Notes: generated from the letters alone by a model not told the origin. A stretch of 64,000 bases of DNA from Erythrophleum ivorense (GCA_026724425.1 JAIUCV010000118.1:248001-312000), one strand, 5' to 3'. Shown: positions 49,761 to 62,126, counted from the stretch's first letter. A program made the numbers and translations.

Positions 49761-50591
49761 ATCTCACTATGTCATCCTTAAACAAATTGAATTCTTGAAT
49801 GCTATCCTAGGCTATTTGAGCTCTAGTCTTATTTATATGGTTATCTGTTTGCTGGACTTCTCTTATTTCATCCCTTAGGTCATTTTCTATTTGGGTTTCA
49901 CTCATTAATAGTTTTCCTAAATGCACCTTATAGGAGTGACTCATATCTCTAAGTCTCTTAATCAATTCCTACTGTCAGATCATCATATAGGCCATGTGCA
50001 TGGATTTCCTACTTAAGGCATCAGCTACCATATTAGCTTTACTGGGATGGTATTTTAATATGAAATCATAATCTTCTAAAAATTCTAACCATCTCCATTG
50101 TCTCATTTTTAGCTTTTTTTGTTCAAATAAATATTTAAGGCTCTTGTGGTCGCTGTAAATATCTATAACTGCTCCATATAAGTAGTGCCTCCATATGCTC
50201 AAAGCAAACACCACTAAGGCTAACTTTAGGTCGTGTGTGGGGTAATTTTCTTCGTGAGGTTTTAACTATCTAGAAACATAAGCTACCACTCGGCCATTTT
50301 GCATAAGCACACATCCTAACCCTTTCTTAGAGGCATCGCTATAAACTACAAAAGTTTCTCTAGGGTTAGGGAGCACTAAAATTGGGGCCGTGGTTAACTT
50401 GTGCTTCAACTCTTGAAAACTCTTCTCACATTTCTCATCTTGCATAAATGGCATATTCTTTCTAGTGAGATGGGTCAGTGGCATCGCTATTTGAGAAAAG
50501 CCCTGACTAAACCTCCTATAACATTGTCCTAGGTCTCTCCTACTATAACACTACTTCTACTTTATGGGGATTTACTACGACCCCTGCCTAG
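49761..50591 (-). pseudogene. RT connection and RNase H region of pol
   Basis: Two open pieces on the minus strand carry this region. The first (50266-50484) runs from MPLTHLTRKN through FQELKHKLTTAPIL to VYSDASKKGLGCVLMQ, where YSDAS holds the first RNase H aspartate. The second (49975-50214) has VFALSIWRHYLYG, IYSDHKSLKYLF and HPSKANMVADALSRK, with the other conserved acidic residues. A stop and shift separate them near 50215-50265. RNase H removes the RNA strand after reverse transcription. The upstream part (50486-50591) leads into the RT thumb, which is cut at 50591 by the solo LTR and resumes at 54452. Confidence 0.9.
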
Positions 50592-50611
50592 TGTAATACC
50601 ATAATTTCTAG

Positions 50612-50781
50612 GAAAAATTACGTTTAAGGACCAAAAAGTGAAAAAATTTATTTTTAAGGACCTTTACCACCAGATTCAACTAATTGTTTCTAAACTCAGT
50701 AGTAATCATCTTAAAACAAGTGGTAATAGGTCTTTAAGAATAAATTTTTTTACTTTTTGGTCTTTTATTATAATTCTCCCT
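50612..50781. mobile_element. MITE with long terminal inverted repeats and 9-bp TSD
   Basis: A 170-bp unit has near-perfect inverted arms of about 55 to 60 bp (50612-50670 and 50720-50781). The core ACCAAAAAGTGAAAAAATTT pairs with the complement of AAATTTTTTTACTTTTTGGT. The flanks are identical AATTTCTAG at 50603-50611 and 50782-50790, a 9-bp duplication. All other family A LTRs have a single AATTTCTAG-like copy here, so the empty site is visible. A 9-bp TSD and long arms fit a Mutator-like (MULE) MITE. It has no coding capacity and would be moved by a transposase elsewhere. Confidence 0.88.
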
Positions 50782-53700
50782 AATTTCTAGCTCATCTCAT
50801 GCCTCTAATTAACTCAATTCCATGAATCATATGAGTTTCCAATGAAAAAGGCAATGAAATAATGAATATTTTTACGTTGCATCGTGTATAAAAATTCTAT
50901 TCGGTGTCACGTGGACCATGTGAACTCATACAACACATTCTCATATTTAATTACATAGATACAACTCATTTGAATCATGAAAAGTGGCCTACATCTCAAG
51001 AAACTCGAAGGGAAGCATGAAATAAACACATATTTTCGGCCAGCTTTTGCCCCTTTTCTAACTCAACTTTGGAAAATCATAACTAAAAGTAGAAAAATTA
51101 AAATCATACATTCTTGGATATTCTTGAAAGCTATAGATGTCTACTTCATATAAAAATATGTCCATAACATAACATCCATCACAAAGGACATTTGACATTC
51201 AAAATGGTCTAGAGGTCAAACTGCCCACTGGTGCTGTCACAGATTTCAGCAGCAAATTTAAAAAATGTCTAATTAATTCCATAAAAATCCAATCCATGCA
51301 AATGATACCAATTTGGAAAGATGTGGATGTTATCTAGAGGAAAAAAATAACTCTAAACCAGCTCAGGTATGCCCAGAGCTCAAAATCCAATCAAATAGTA
51401 ACTGAGGTTGGGTAAAGTTTTTGATACTAGGTAGATTCTTTAAAAATTCATATCTCCCTCTCTAAACTTCCAAATGAGGTGCTTCTAGTTGATACAAGTC
51501 ACTATGAATGTCTAGTTTCTTTATGTAAAATCTGGTGGCAATGGGACATCATTTATGGCCTATGTGATAGATTTCATTTTTGGACTAAGTGAACAGTGCA
51601 TCAGACCAAAATCAGAAAATTTGCCAACTTTAGAAATTCATGAAATATTCTGTAGACTTTTGAAAATTATTTAGCTTCCCAAAAAGATCTCAACAAGTTC
51701 TAGTTGCATGCCAAATCTCAGATCAAGAAGAGCTCATTTGGGCAAAAAGTGAAATAGGGTTCCATTATGGTTAAGTTTGGTTCCATAAGGGATACCAAAA
51801 TGTCCAAATGGCTTTCCTTGGGGTTTGGCACCTCTTGAGTCAGTCTAAAAGCATAATTAAGACTTGTCTAAGCTACCCAAATAGTCCCAAACTCCATGCT
51901 TCTCATTTTGGCTATGCCACATGCAATTATACGTATACTTCCATAATGAAAACTTGCCAATACATAACTAAAATGTGCATATTCATACATACAACTTTAA
52001 CTCTCATTCATACATCACTTATTAACATAATTACATATGTTCAAGAGGTCATAGGTCATATACAACCATAGATGAAAATATTTGCCACCTTGATGGCCTT
52101 AAAGAAGCAAATTTTATACATTTTAATATCATTTCTCATCTCTCAAGTAGTTGGCTTACATCTCCTTATCCACTTGATCCACCTAGCACATTAGATCATT
52201 GGAGAGGAGGGAATGAGATTCAAAGAATCTCAATAGCTCATCTCCCATTCAATCATACATAATAGATGCAAACAAGTCTCATAAATGTATGTATGGTTAT
52301 GTTGACATGTGCAGACATTCAAAAAGTATTTTTATCATTTGAAAATATCATACATAGCATACAAAGGCTTGCCAAGTACATGGATTAGCCTTACCCAATT
52401 TCTTATGGATATTGGACTTAACTCACCCATTCTTTAATGCATTCTTGGATTTATCCATGCTCTTGGGAGCCCACTTTGCTTTTGTGAGACTCTTTGCTTT
52501 GTCTCAACCAATCTTAAGGGTTCTTGGCTCATTCTCACCATGGCTAAGGGTTCTTGGCCTCACCACACTCAAGCAAACCTAAACATAAATCAAAACATCA
52601 TATGAAACATAATATGTCATCATGAAATCATGGCATATAAAATCATGCTAGCATACTTTTCATAGCTTGAAAATATACATACACACATTCTAAAACAAGC
52701 TAAGCACACATCCATGCATGAGAGAAGGTGGAGAGAACTACCTTGCACACAATCATATACTTTTTCTCTTGAAATTCCCTCCCTTGCTTTGGTCACACAC
52801 CCACAAAAGTGTGGGGAAGATTTCTTTTAGCCTAAACACAATTTATGGAAGCCAATTAGGTTCATGAAACAATTTCTAAGGTCACACAACTTGTTTAGAC
52901 ACTAGGTTGTTCTATAAACCCTGTTATGGTCCATAAATGCACCTAATGAAGCAACACCTCTCAAATAAATTCTAAGCTCCATTCTTTCCTTTCAAATATG
53001 ATTCTTGACTCCTTTTAAACCTCTTAGAGTCATCACACAATTAAAACAAAGAGCCTAACTACATGTTGCTTCTTTAGGTCATAATATGGAACTTAAAGCA
53101 CCAACTCACTTTCTATGAGTTCTAAATTTTTCCAAGGCCTCCCCTCATTTTCATTCATCATATATGACTCAAGAATGGGCTTAGAAAAATTTAAAACTCT
53201 CCCTAGCTATGCTATCCTTGCTTGGCCGAGGCTATGGAGGAAATAGAGCTCTTTGGAGTTTACTTTGTTTTCTCAAGGGAAGAAGCATATGGGGAGCCTC
53301 TTAGAGATCTTAGGAGTTCATTTAAACTCTTATTTAGGCCTAGGAATCATCATACAAAATCAGATTTTACAAGGTGCAATTGAAACCCTAAGACTTGCAT
53401 CTTGAAATCTAATGATTTTTTGTTAATTCTCTTTCTATATTCTTAATCTCCACACCCTTTTTCCTTAGATTCACTGTTGGTTCTGCCTAAAAATCAAGTA
53501 CTCCTAGGTTTTTATCATGTTAGGTGAAATGGAGGAGGAGGGAACCAAAGATGACAACCATAGGAAGAGAAATTACCTTATTTTCTTGCTTTTTCTCACT
53601 TAAATCTTGTGTTCTTTGAGCTCCTCTCTTCAAATCCGAATTTTCCCCTCAATTTCTCCTTTAAAACAGATCCATATGCTTCATTATAATCATAGAAAAT

Positions 53701-53849
53701 AAAAGAGAATGAAGAAGAAGAGGTTTGGAAGAGAAAGAGCATGAAAAACTATGAAAATCCATCCTCTTGTGTGCCTCATCCCCTAGGGCTTTCCTCTAGT
53801 TTTGGGCAGAACATGGTCGTGCATAATGAAGGGAGAAGACAGGCACATC

Positions 53850-53859
53850 ATATATATAG
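53850..53859 (-). promoter_or_regulatory. TATA box of the solo LTR 50592-54451
   Basis: The minus strand reads CCCACCTATATATATGATGTGCC. The core is intact, and GATG follows as in the solo LTRs at 23729 and 58575, marking a subgroup separate from the chromovirus LTRs. Confidence 0.6.
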
Positions 53860-54451
53860 GTGGGAGGGAGTTACACTTTTCAAAAATTCCCATTTTGCCC
53901 TTCATTCTTGGCATTTTTATTTCTCCTTTGTTTTAACTCCTTTTTGAGAACCATCTTTTCCATTATGAAATTTAGATTCCCAATTTAGTAAAATGTCTCT
54001 GGAATCACTCAAATCCGAGCCAAAACCTTTCCGAACGAATCCGTCAAAGTTTAATTACACTGACATTGGAAAATATCCACCGGAGGGGATTTAACTGTCC
54101 TGGAGCTTTCCATGGGTTTTAGGGCCTCTGAGAACCCCGAAGAACTCAAAAATTTCATTTAAAAAGCCCTCCTATGTGAATTCCAAAATTTACTCAAAAT
54201 TATGAAAATGCCATTACGTTTCGTGAGCTTTTTGTAGGAAATTGTTTCTTCATTCTAGCTCTATTTTTCTTTCTGTCTGAGCTTGGGATTCTCATTTTTA
54301 GGAGTCTAGAATGTTTCCCAAATTTTTGAGACCTTAACTATCTCATTTTGAGGGACTTCCTTTTGTATTCGGTGAATTTTGTTCGTTTACGAAGAAACCG
54401 TTCATTACATTTCTCACGTTTTCTCTGATTTTCAAAGAACTGGATGTTACA

Positions 54452-55110
54452 CTTGGTAGATCACATGGCCTAGGAACTAAACTTCAATGAGCCAGAACTC
54501 ACATTTACTAATTTAACGTACAACTGTCTCTCTTTCAGGGTTTCTAAGGCTAGTCTCAAGTATCACTCATTTCTTCTCTACTTTTTGAGTAGATGAGAAT
54601 GTCATCTATAAAGACAACTACAAATCTGTCTAAGTATGGCTTGAAGACTCTGTTCATGTAATCCATGAATACTGCAGGTGCATTCATCAACCCAAAGGGC
54701 ATAATTAAAAATTCATAATGCTTGTATTTAGTTCGGAATGCTATTTTAGGAATATCCTCAGCCTTTATTCTAAGCTAGTGATATCCCAACCTGAGGTCTA
54801 TCTTAAAGAATACGGACATTCTTACTAATTGGTCTAGGAGGTCATCTATGCGAGGAAGAGGGTATTTATTCTTAATGGTTATCTTATTGAGTTTCCTATA
54901 ATTTATACATAGTCTAAGGCTCCCATCTTTCTTCTTTACAAATAAGACTGGAGCTCCTCAGGACAAGACACTAGGTCTGATAAAACCCTTCTCTAAAAGC
55001 TCTTTTATTTATTTCTTAAGCTTAACTAGCTCTGTGAGAGCCATCCTATACGGGGCCTTAAACATTAGACTTGCCCCAAGTACAATGTCTATAAGAAACT
55101 CGACCTCTCC
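54452..55110 (-). pseudogene. Reverse transcriptase region of pol
   Basis: The minus strand carries most of RT with isolated lesions. KGFIRPS, GAPVLFVKKKDGSLRLCINY and NKYPLPRIDDLLDQL are followed by FFKIDLRLGYHQLRI (first catalytic Asp), FRTKYKHYEFLIMPFGLMNA and the active-site VFIDDILIYSK, with its Asp pair at 54601-54606. A one-base loss near 54570 shifts the frame just after the active site. The thumb continues to GHVI..Q and is cut at 54452 by the solo LTR. Apart from the breaks, catalytic residues are kept, so this domain is better preserved than integrase. It synthesises element DNA inside virus-like particles in living relatives. Confidence 0.92.
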
Positions 55111-55289
55111 CTCCAGGGGTAATCCGCTAATCTCTTTAGGGAATACCTCTGGGAATTCTCCCACTATAGGAATCTCATCTATACCCTCTTTTACCGTAGC
55201 TTGAACTGAAAAGAAAACTAAGTACCCCTAACAATCATGTCCTAGAGACCTCTCAACTTGGAAGGTGGTCATGATAGATTACTCAGTCC

Positions 55290-55640
55290 TCACACTAGGT
55301 ATAGTCCCACACTCAGGTAAAGTAATACATCTATAGCTATAGTCTAGTGTGACATTATTTGCAAACATCCAATTCATGCCAATGATCACATTAATATCAA
55401 TAAGGGACATACAAATCAAATCAAGGGTGGTAAGACAGTGATTAAACTAGACCACATAATTAAAACAAGTATGGGAGGTAATGGCTCGGTTTCCTATGAG
55501 GGTAGATACATGTAAGTCATATGGTAGTGTATGCATACTTACATGCAACCTCCTAGCACAGTCATATGATATGAAAGAATGGCTAGAACCCAAATCAAAT
55601 AATATAGTTATAAAAAAATCATTTATTATAATAGTACCTT
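55290..55640 (-). pseudogene. Aspartic protease region
   Basis: On the minus strand ILFDLGSSHSFIS (about 55578-55612) replaces the usual LFDSGATHSFIS. The catalytic Asp is present but the next residue is Leu, so the D-S/T-G triad is broken. Downstream are AITSHTCFNY-like, IIGMNWMF and LDYS-like stretches, the last matching the conserved (I/V)LGMDWL segment of retroelement proteases. The enzyme would cut the gag-pol polyprotein. It lies between gag and RT, as expected. Confidence 0.82.
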
Positions 55641-55734
55641 AGATCAGACTCGGGGACTGGCTAGCCTCCTGCTGTGACAGGGCAAAGACTCTACCCTAGG
55701 TCTGAGGTCTGGGAGTAGGAACCATCTCCCTCTA

Positions 55735-56878
55735 CTATGTGAACTGTGGAGGAGCCTGGGTGCAGTCACTAGCCATATGTCCTGGCCTACCACACTGGAA
55801 GCATACATTATGCCCCATGTAACATGGTCTGGTTCCATGGTTCTTGCCACATTGGGGACATATGATAGGTGCAGAGCTACTTTTACTAGACTGAGTTCTC
55901 CGTCTCTTGCCCTTTTGGTTCCACTGACTTTTACTACTTCTCCTACTAGTAACTATAGCCTGTGATCCCTCTCTAGGTCTTTTAGGCTCAAGGAGGGGTG
56001 GTCTGGCACTAAAGGTAGGCTGCATCATTTTAAGGTTTGCCTCTGTCACTTTGCATATCTTAACCAGAGTGTTGAAGTGCCTGATTCTCTATGGCACTAC
56101 CCTATCTCTGATCTTAGAGAGTAAACCTTTCTCTAACTTGTCTACTCTCTACTGTTCATCATCATGCCTCTATGAATAGGAGGAATACCTGGAGAGCACT
56201 ACAAATTTAGCCACATACTGATCCACGAACATCCCCTCTCTCTGTCTTAGGAATACAGACTCTGACTCCTTCTCATCTTTAATTGAACTAGGGAAATACT
56301 TCTCATAGAAAGCTGGGAGGAATGCCTCCCCTGTAATCAGAAGGTTCCTCACCCTCAAAATAAGCTCGGTGCCCTTCCACCAATAGTCTACCTCTTTTTA
56401 TAACTGAAAGATAGCCATCCTGGCTTTTTGCTCAAACGTGCACTCCATCATCTTAAAGATCTTCTCTAACTGCATAATCCAAGCTTTGGCTTTTTTTGAA
56501 TTTATCTCACCATCAAAGGTGGGAGGCCCGAACTTTTTGAACTGAATAATAATCTTTTTTGGTAGAGGGCTGCTCCTGAGCTGGAGGTGTTTTAGCTAGT
56601 GGAATAGGGGCAACCATCTGGATATGTGGTTATGGATTTAGATAAGTCCCCCCTAAATGCTTGGGACGATCCGAGTGGTGAGGTGGCTATGGAAGAGAAG
56701 GTGTAGGGCCTTGGCTATCTCTCTTAGCAAGTAGTTCCTATAATTGCATAATCACGACCTGTTGCTGATCCAAGCAAGCCATAATAGATTGTAAGGCTCC
56801 AGCTACCAAATCATTGGGCTCGGCTCTATCATCTACATGAGCCTTTCTAAAGGGCTGACCTCTCCTAGTGTTCACCAT
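55735..56878 (-). pseudogene. gag (capsid and zinc-knuckle nucleocapsid)
   Basis: The start ATG at 56876-56878 opens MVNTRRGQPFRKA, the typical start of Tekay-type gag, and lies about 160 bases after the 5' LTR. A stop follows within 50 codons and others occur later. The open piece 56170-56358 holds the capsid signature FYEKYFPSSIKDEK and VDQYVAKFVVLSRY. The piece 55735-56049 carries the nucleocapsid: CPQCGKNHGTRPC at residues 64-76 of that piece and a classical CX2CX4HX4C knuckle, CFQCGRPGHMASDC, at 83-96, after a basic K/R/S-rich stretch. Gag forms the particle and packages RNA. It could also package RNAs of non-autonomous partners sharing LTRs; that is an inference. Confidence 0.9.
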
Positions 56879-57023
56879 AGCTTTGAAACATCGAAATAAA
56901 CTTTAACATGAAAAGGGAACACTTTCACACCATCATATACTCAATTCATCCACAAAATAGCTCATATACATGAAGGCAACTCATAAACACCAGCCACAAC
57001 CCACATCAAGAGCCTAAACTTTT

Positions 57024-57035
57024 GCTTTAATACCA
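57024..57035 (-). other. Primer binding site of the chromovirus, mutated
   Basis: On the minus strand TGGTATTAAAGC lies five bases inside the 5' LTR end (after TTTAT), two transitions away from TGGTATCAGAGC. The position and spacing match the intact site at 1239-1250, which confirms that the two elements use the same tRNA-Met primer. Confidence 0.85.
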
Positions 57036-57040
57036 ATAAA

Positions 57041-58574
57041 TGTAACACTATGAATTTTTAGCTTTTCTCATGCAAATTCTATGCCTCATGCCATGCACTT
57101 CTCAAGAATCACAAGAAAGTGGCATATAAAATAATGAATTTCTTTACGTTGCTTAGGGAATGAAAATTTTATTTGATGTCACATGGACCATGTGAGTTCA
57201 TGTATCACATTCTCATATTTAATTACATAGATACAACTCATTTCCATCACCAAAAGTGGCCTAGAACTTGTGCAAGGCAAGAGAATACATAAATTCATAG
57301 TTGCAACCTCGCCCAGAAGTTTCCCTTTTCTGTCAAAAACTTTGGAAAATCATAACTAATTCTAAAAAAATCAAAATCATGCATTATTTACTATTATGGA
57401 AATATAAAGATGTCTAATTTATGATAAAAATATGTCTAGGTCATGAAACATCAAGAAGAGGATGTTTGACATTCAATAAGGTGCAAAAGTCTGGCTAGCT
57501 ACTGGTACTGATACAGATTTCTGCTATGAAATTCAAAAATGTCCAATTAATTCCACAAAACTCCAATCCATGAAAATGATTACAATATGGAAAGCTAAGG
57601 ATGTTAGCTAGAGGAAAAAATAACTTCAAACTAGTTTAGGCATGTTCAGGATTTGAAAACTAATCAAACAGTAACCTAGGTCTGTCTGGATGCCTAATAC
57701 TAGATAAAAAATTTAAAAATTTATATCTCCCTCTCTAGACATCTAAATGAGGTGTTTCTAGTTGGTACAAGCCATTGGGAATGTTTAGTTTATCCCTATA
57801 AAATTTCGTGGCAATTGGACATCATTTTCCCCATGAATGATAGAATTTAAATTTGGACTAGAATGAATAGTACACTAAAACAATTTCATCAAATATTCCA
57901 ACTTTGAAAATTTATCAAATATTCCATAGACCTCTAAAAATTTTGCAATTTAGCTTTCCAAGAAGCTCTCAAAAAGATCTAAATTCATGCCAAATCTCAC
58001 ACCAAGAAGAGCTCATTTGGACAAAAACTGGTATAGCTTTCCAATATGGTCAATTTTGCTCCATATGAAATATCAATTGTGTCCAAATTGCCTCTTTTAA
58101 TGTTTAGCATCTCTTGGGCAAGTTTAAAAGTATGAATATGACTTGTATAAACTACCTAAGTGGTTTCAAACCTCATGCATCTTAATTTCGCCTTTCCACT
58201 TTCATTATTACATACATTTCCATAATACTAGTTTTGCCAATACATGTCTAAAATACACATTTCCATATATATAACCTTAAATTTCATTTGTATATAATAC
58301 ATTAGCATAATTATACATGTTCATAATATCATGGGGTATATACAATAATAGATTACAACATTTACCATTCATATGGCTTTAAAGAAACAAAATCTATGCA
58401 CTTTGATGACATGCTCTCATCTCTCAAGTGGTTAGCTCTCATTTCCTTATTCTCTTGATCTACCTATCATGTTAGAACATTAGAGAGGAGGGAATGAGAT
58501 TCAAAGAATCTCAATAGCTCATCTCCCTTTCAATTACACATAAAAGATGCAAAACAAGTCTTACAAATGCATGC
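57041..58574 (-). repeat. 5' LTR of the chromovirus, inner part
   Basis: It starts (plus strand) TGTAACACTATGAATTTTTAGC next to the primer binding site and corresponds to 44718-46245 of the 3' LTR. It is interrupted after AAATGCATGC by an inverted family A LTR and resumes at 62127 with GCATGGACATATTG. The uninterrupted order is seen at 46235-46260. Confidence 0.9.
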
Positions 58575-61500
58575 TATAACATCCAGTTCTCTGAAAACAA
58601 AAAAAACGTGAGAAACGTAACATACGATTTCTCTGTAAACTAACAAAACTCACCGGATACCAAAGGAAGTCCCCTAAAATGATGTATTTAAGGTCCCAAA
58701 AAATTTAGCAAGAATTCTAGACTCCTAAAAATGAGAATCCCAGGCTCAGGCGGAAAGAAAAATAAAGCTAGAATGAAGAAATAATTTCTTATAGAAAACT
58801 TACAAAATGTAATAGCATTTTCATAATTTTGAGTAAATTTTGGAATTCACATAAGAAGGCTTTTTAAATGAAATTTTTGAGTTCCTCAAGGTTCTCAGAG
58901 GCCTTGAAAACCATGGGAAGGCCTGGGACAGTTAAAGCTCCTTTGGTGGATGTTTTCCAATGTCGGTGTGCTTGAACTTTGATGGATTTGTTCAGGAAGG
59001 TTTTAGCTCTGATTTGAGTGATTCTAAAGGCATTTACTAGATTGGGAATCTAAATTTCATAATGAAAAAAATGGTTCTAAAAAAAGAGCTAAAATGAAAG
59101 AGAAATGAAAATGCCAAGAATGAAGGGCAAAATGAAAATTTTTTACAAGTGTAACTTTCTCCCACCTATATATATGATGCACCCTTCTTCTCTGTTCATG
59201 TTGCATGACCAAGTTCTGCCCAAAACTAGAGGAAAACCCTAGGGAGAGTGGTGCACAAGAGGAAGTCAAAGAGGAGGAGAAATTAAAGGCTTAAGGTATG
59301 GAAATTTAGTAGTTTTTCATGCTCTTTCTCTTCCAAACCTTTTCTCCTTCATTCTCCTTATTTCCTATGATTATAATGAAGTATATGGATCTATTTTAAA
59401 GGAGAAATTGAGGGAAAATTTTGGATTTGAAGAGAGGAAATCAAAGAACACAAGATTCAAGTGAGAATAAGTAAGGAAACAATGTAATTTCTCTTTCTAT
59501 GGTTGCTACCTTTAGTTCCTTTCCTCCCCCATTTCGCCTAGCATGAGAAACCCTAGGAGGATTTGATTTTTAGGCAGAACCAAGGGTCAATCTAAGGAAA
59601 AAGGGTGTGGAGATTAAGAATATGCAAAAAGAATTAACCAAAAACCATTAGATTTTAAGATATAATTTCTAGGGTTTCAATTACACCTTGTAAAATCTAA
59701 TTTTGTATGATAATTCTTAAGCATAAATAAGAGTTTAAATAAGCTCTTAAGATCCCTAGAAGTCTCTCTATGTGCTTCTCCCCTTGAGAAAACAAATCAA
59801 AGTCCATGGATGCCAAAACCTAGCATAGGTTTGGCCAAGGGAGGTTTTTATAGTTAGGGAGAGTTTCAAATTTTTCTAAGCTAATTCTTGAGTCATATAT
59901 GATGAATGAAAATAAGGGGAGGCCTTGGGAAAAATTTAGAAACTATAGAAAGTGAGGTAGTGCTTTATGTTGCATATTATGACCTAAAGAAGCAACATAT
60001 AGTTAGCCTCTTAGTTTTAATTAAGTGATGACTCCAAGAGGCTTAAAAGGAGTTAAGAATCATATTTGAAAGGAAAGAATGGAGCCCAGAATTTATTTCA
60101 GGGGTATTGCTTCATTAGGTGCAATTATGGAACCATAATGAGGTTTATAGATCAAGCTAGAGTTCAAGCAAGTGTGTGGCCTTAGAATTAATTCCATGAA
60201 CCTAATTAGCTTGTATTGAATGTATGTATCTATATTTTTAAGCCATGAAAAGTGTTCTAGTATGAATTTGATTCCATGGTGCCATGATATTACAATATGC
60301 TTTCATATGATATTATGATGTGTGCTTGAATTTGCATGAGTGTGGTGAGGCCAAGAACCCTTAGCTATGGTAAGGATGAGCCAAGAACCCTTAAGATTAG
60401 TTGAAACAAAGTAAAGAGTCTTCCAAAAGCAAGATGGACTTTCAAGAACATGGTTGAGTCCAAGAATCTCTTAAAGAATGGGTAAGGAAAGTCCAATATC
60501 CACAAGAAAATTGGGTGAGGCTAATCCACTTACTTAGAAAGCCTTAGTATGCTATATGTGACTTTTTCAAATGCTAAGAATGCTCCTTGAATGATTGCAC
60601 ATATCCACATGCCATGCCTACATTTATGAGACTTGTTGCATCCATTATATATGATTGAATGGGAGATGAGCTATTGGGATTCTTTGAATTTCATCCCCTC
60701 CTCTCCAATGTTCTAACATGCTAGGTGGACCAATATAGCAAGGTAATAGAGGCTAACTACTTTGAAGATAAGAATATGACATCCAAAAACATGAATTTTG
60801 CTACTTTAAGGGCATACAATTGGCATATGATGAAATCAATAGATGTATATGTAATATGATGTCATGGACATATGTAATTATGATAATATGTCGTGTATGA
60901 ATGAGAGAATATGTCATGTAGCCATTAGAATGTGATTTGAGTATATGATGGCAAACATTGATGGTATTATGCAATTGTGTATAAGTGTGAATGAGATGGC
61001 CAAAATGAGATGCATGAGGGTTGGGAACATTTGGGCAGCTTACACAAGTTCTAATTATACTTTTAGACTTATCCAAGAGGTGCCAAACTCCAAGGACAGC
61101 CATTTGGATATTTTTGTATCCCTTATGGAGCCAAATTGACCAATTTAGAACTCTATGTCACTTTTTGTCTAAATGAGCTCTTCTTGATATAAGATTTGGC
61201 ATGCAATTAGATTTTGTTGAAAGCTTTTTGGGAAGCTAAAGAACAGAATTTTTAGAGGTCTAGAGAATATTTGATAAATTTTCAAAGGAAAATTTTCTGA
61301 TTTTGGTCATGTCACTGTTTACTGGTTTGAAAATGAAATCTATCACATAGGGCTCAAATGATGTACAATTGCCATAAAATTTTATACAAAGCAACTATAC
61401 ATTTACAGTGACTTGTGCCAATTAGAAGCAATTCATTTGGATGTCTAGAGAGGGAGATATGGATTTTTAAAGATTCTATCTAGTATCAGGAAGTCCAGCC

Positions 61501-62126
61501 GACCTCTGTTACTATTGATTGGATTTCAAGGACTAGGTGTGCTTGAGATAGTCTGGAGTTATTTTTTTCCTCTAGCTAACATCCACATATTTCTAGATTG
61601 GTATCATTTGCATAGATTGAAGTTTTGTGGAATTAATTGGACATTTTTTAAGTTTGCTATAGAATTCTATGACAATTCCAGTGAACAGCTTGACCTCAAG
61701 ACAATTTCAAATGTCAAACTTCCTTTGTGATGGATTTTATAGTCTAAAAATATTTTTAGTATGAATTAGACATCTGTGTCTTTTCATAATGGCCAAGAAT
61801 ACATTATTTTGATTTTTTTAGATTTAGTTATGGTATTCCAAAGTTGAGTCAGAAAAGGGGCAAAAGCTGGACAAAAATATGTGTTTCTTTCATGCTTCCC
61901 TTCGAGTTTCTTGAGATGTAGACCACTTTTGATGATTCAAATGAGTTGTATCCATGTAATTAAATATGGGAATAATTTTTATGAGTTCACACGGTCCACG
62001 TGACACAGAATAGAATTTGTATACACGACGTAACGCGAAAATATTCATTATTTTATTGCCTTTTTCATTGGAAACTCATATGATTCATGGAATTGAGTTA
62101 ATTAAAGGCATGAGATGAGCTAGAAA
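58575..62126 (+). repeat. Solo LTR, family A, inverted inside the chromovirus 5' LTR
   Basis: This is the only near-full-length family A LTR in plus (sense) orientation in the window. It begins TATAACATCCAGTTCTCTG, with the terminal TG changed to TA, and ends GATGAGCTAGAAA, lacking about 13 terminal bases (TTATGGTGTTACA in other copies). The target read ATGCATGCATGG. GCATGC is on the left and GCATGG on the right, so the duplication is only partly readable, probably clipped with the lost LTR end. It reads through its minisatellite at 60330-60540 in inverted order. Its orientation creates long inverted repeats with both parts of the host LTR. Confidence 0.88.
59166..59176 (+). promoter_or_regulatory. 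TATA box of the inverted solo LTR
   Basis: CACCTATATATATGATGCACCC on the plus strand is the only LTR TATA box pointing right in this part of the window. It would drive RNA through 59200-62126 and into antisense chromovirus LTR. Confidence 0.6.

Larger units (their letters stand above)
50592..54451 (-). repeat. Solo LTR, family A, inserted in RT (3,860 bp with MITE)
   Basis: The plus-strand ends are TGTAATACCAT and GGATGTTACA. The flanks CCTAG (50587-50591) and CTTGG (54452-54456) differ by two transitions and look like a decayed 5-bp duplication. The RT sequence on the two sides is contiguous: GHVI..Q ends on one side and the PHKVE segment begins on the other. Subtracting the MITE and its duplication gives about 3.68 kb, the same as the other A copies. 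The minisatellite is near 52390-52590. No internal region is attached. Confidence 0.9.

Noticed and set aside
48452..56878. Endogenous pararetrovirus (caulimovirus-like) origin for the RT region
   Set aside because: There is an integrase with HHCC and DDE-type layout, a chromodomain, flanking LTRs and a polypurine tract, all of which indicate Ty3/gypsy rather than an integrated plant virus.
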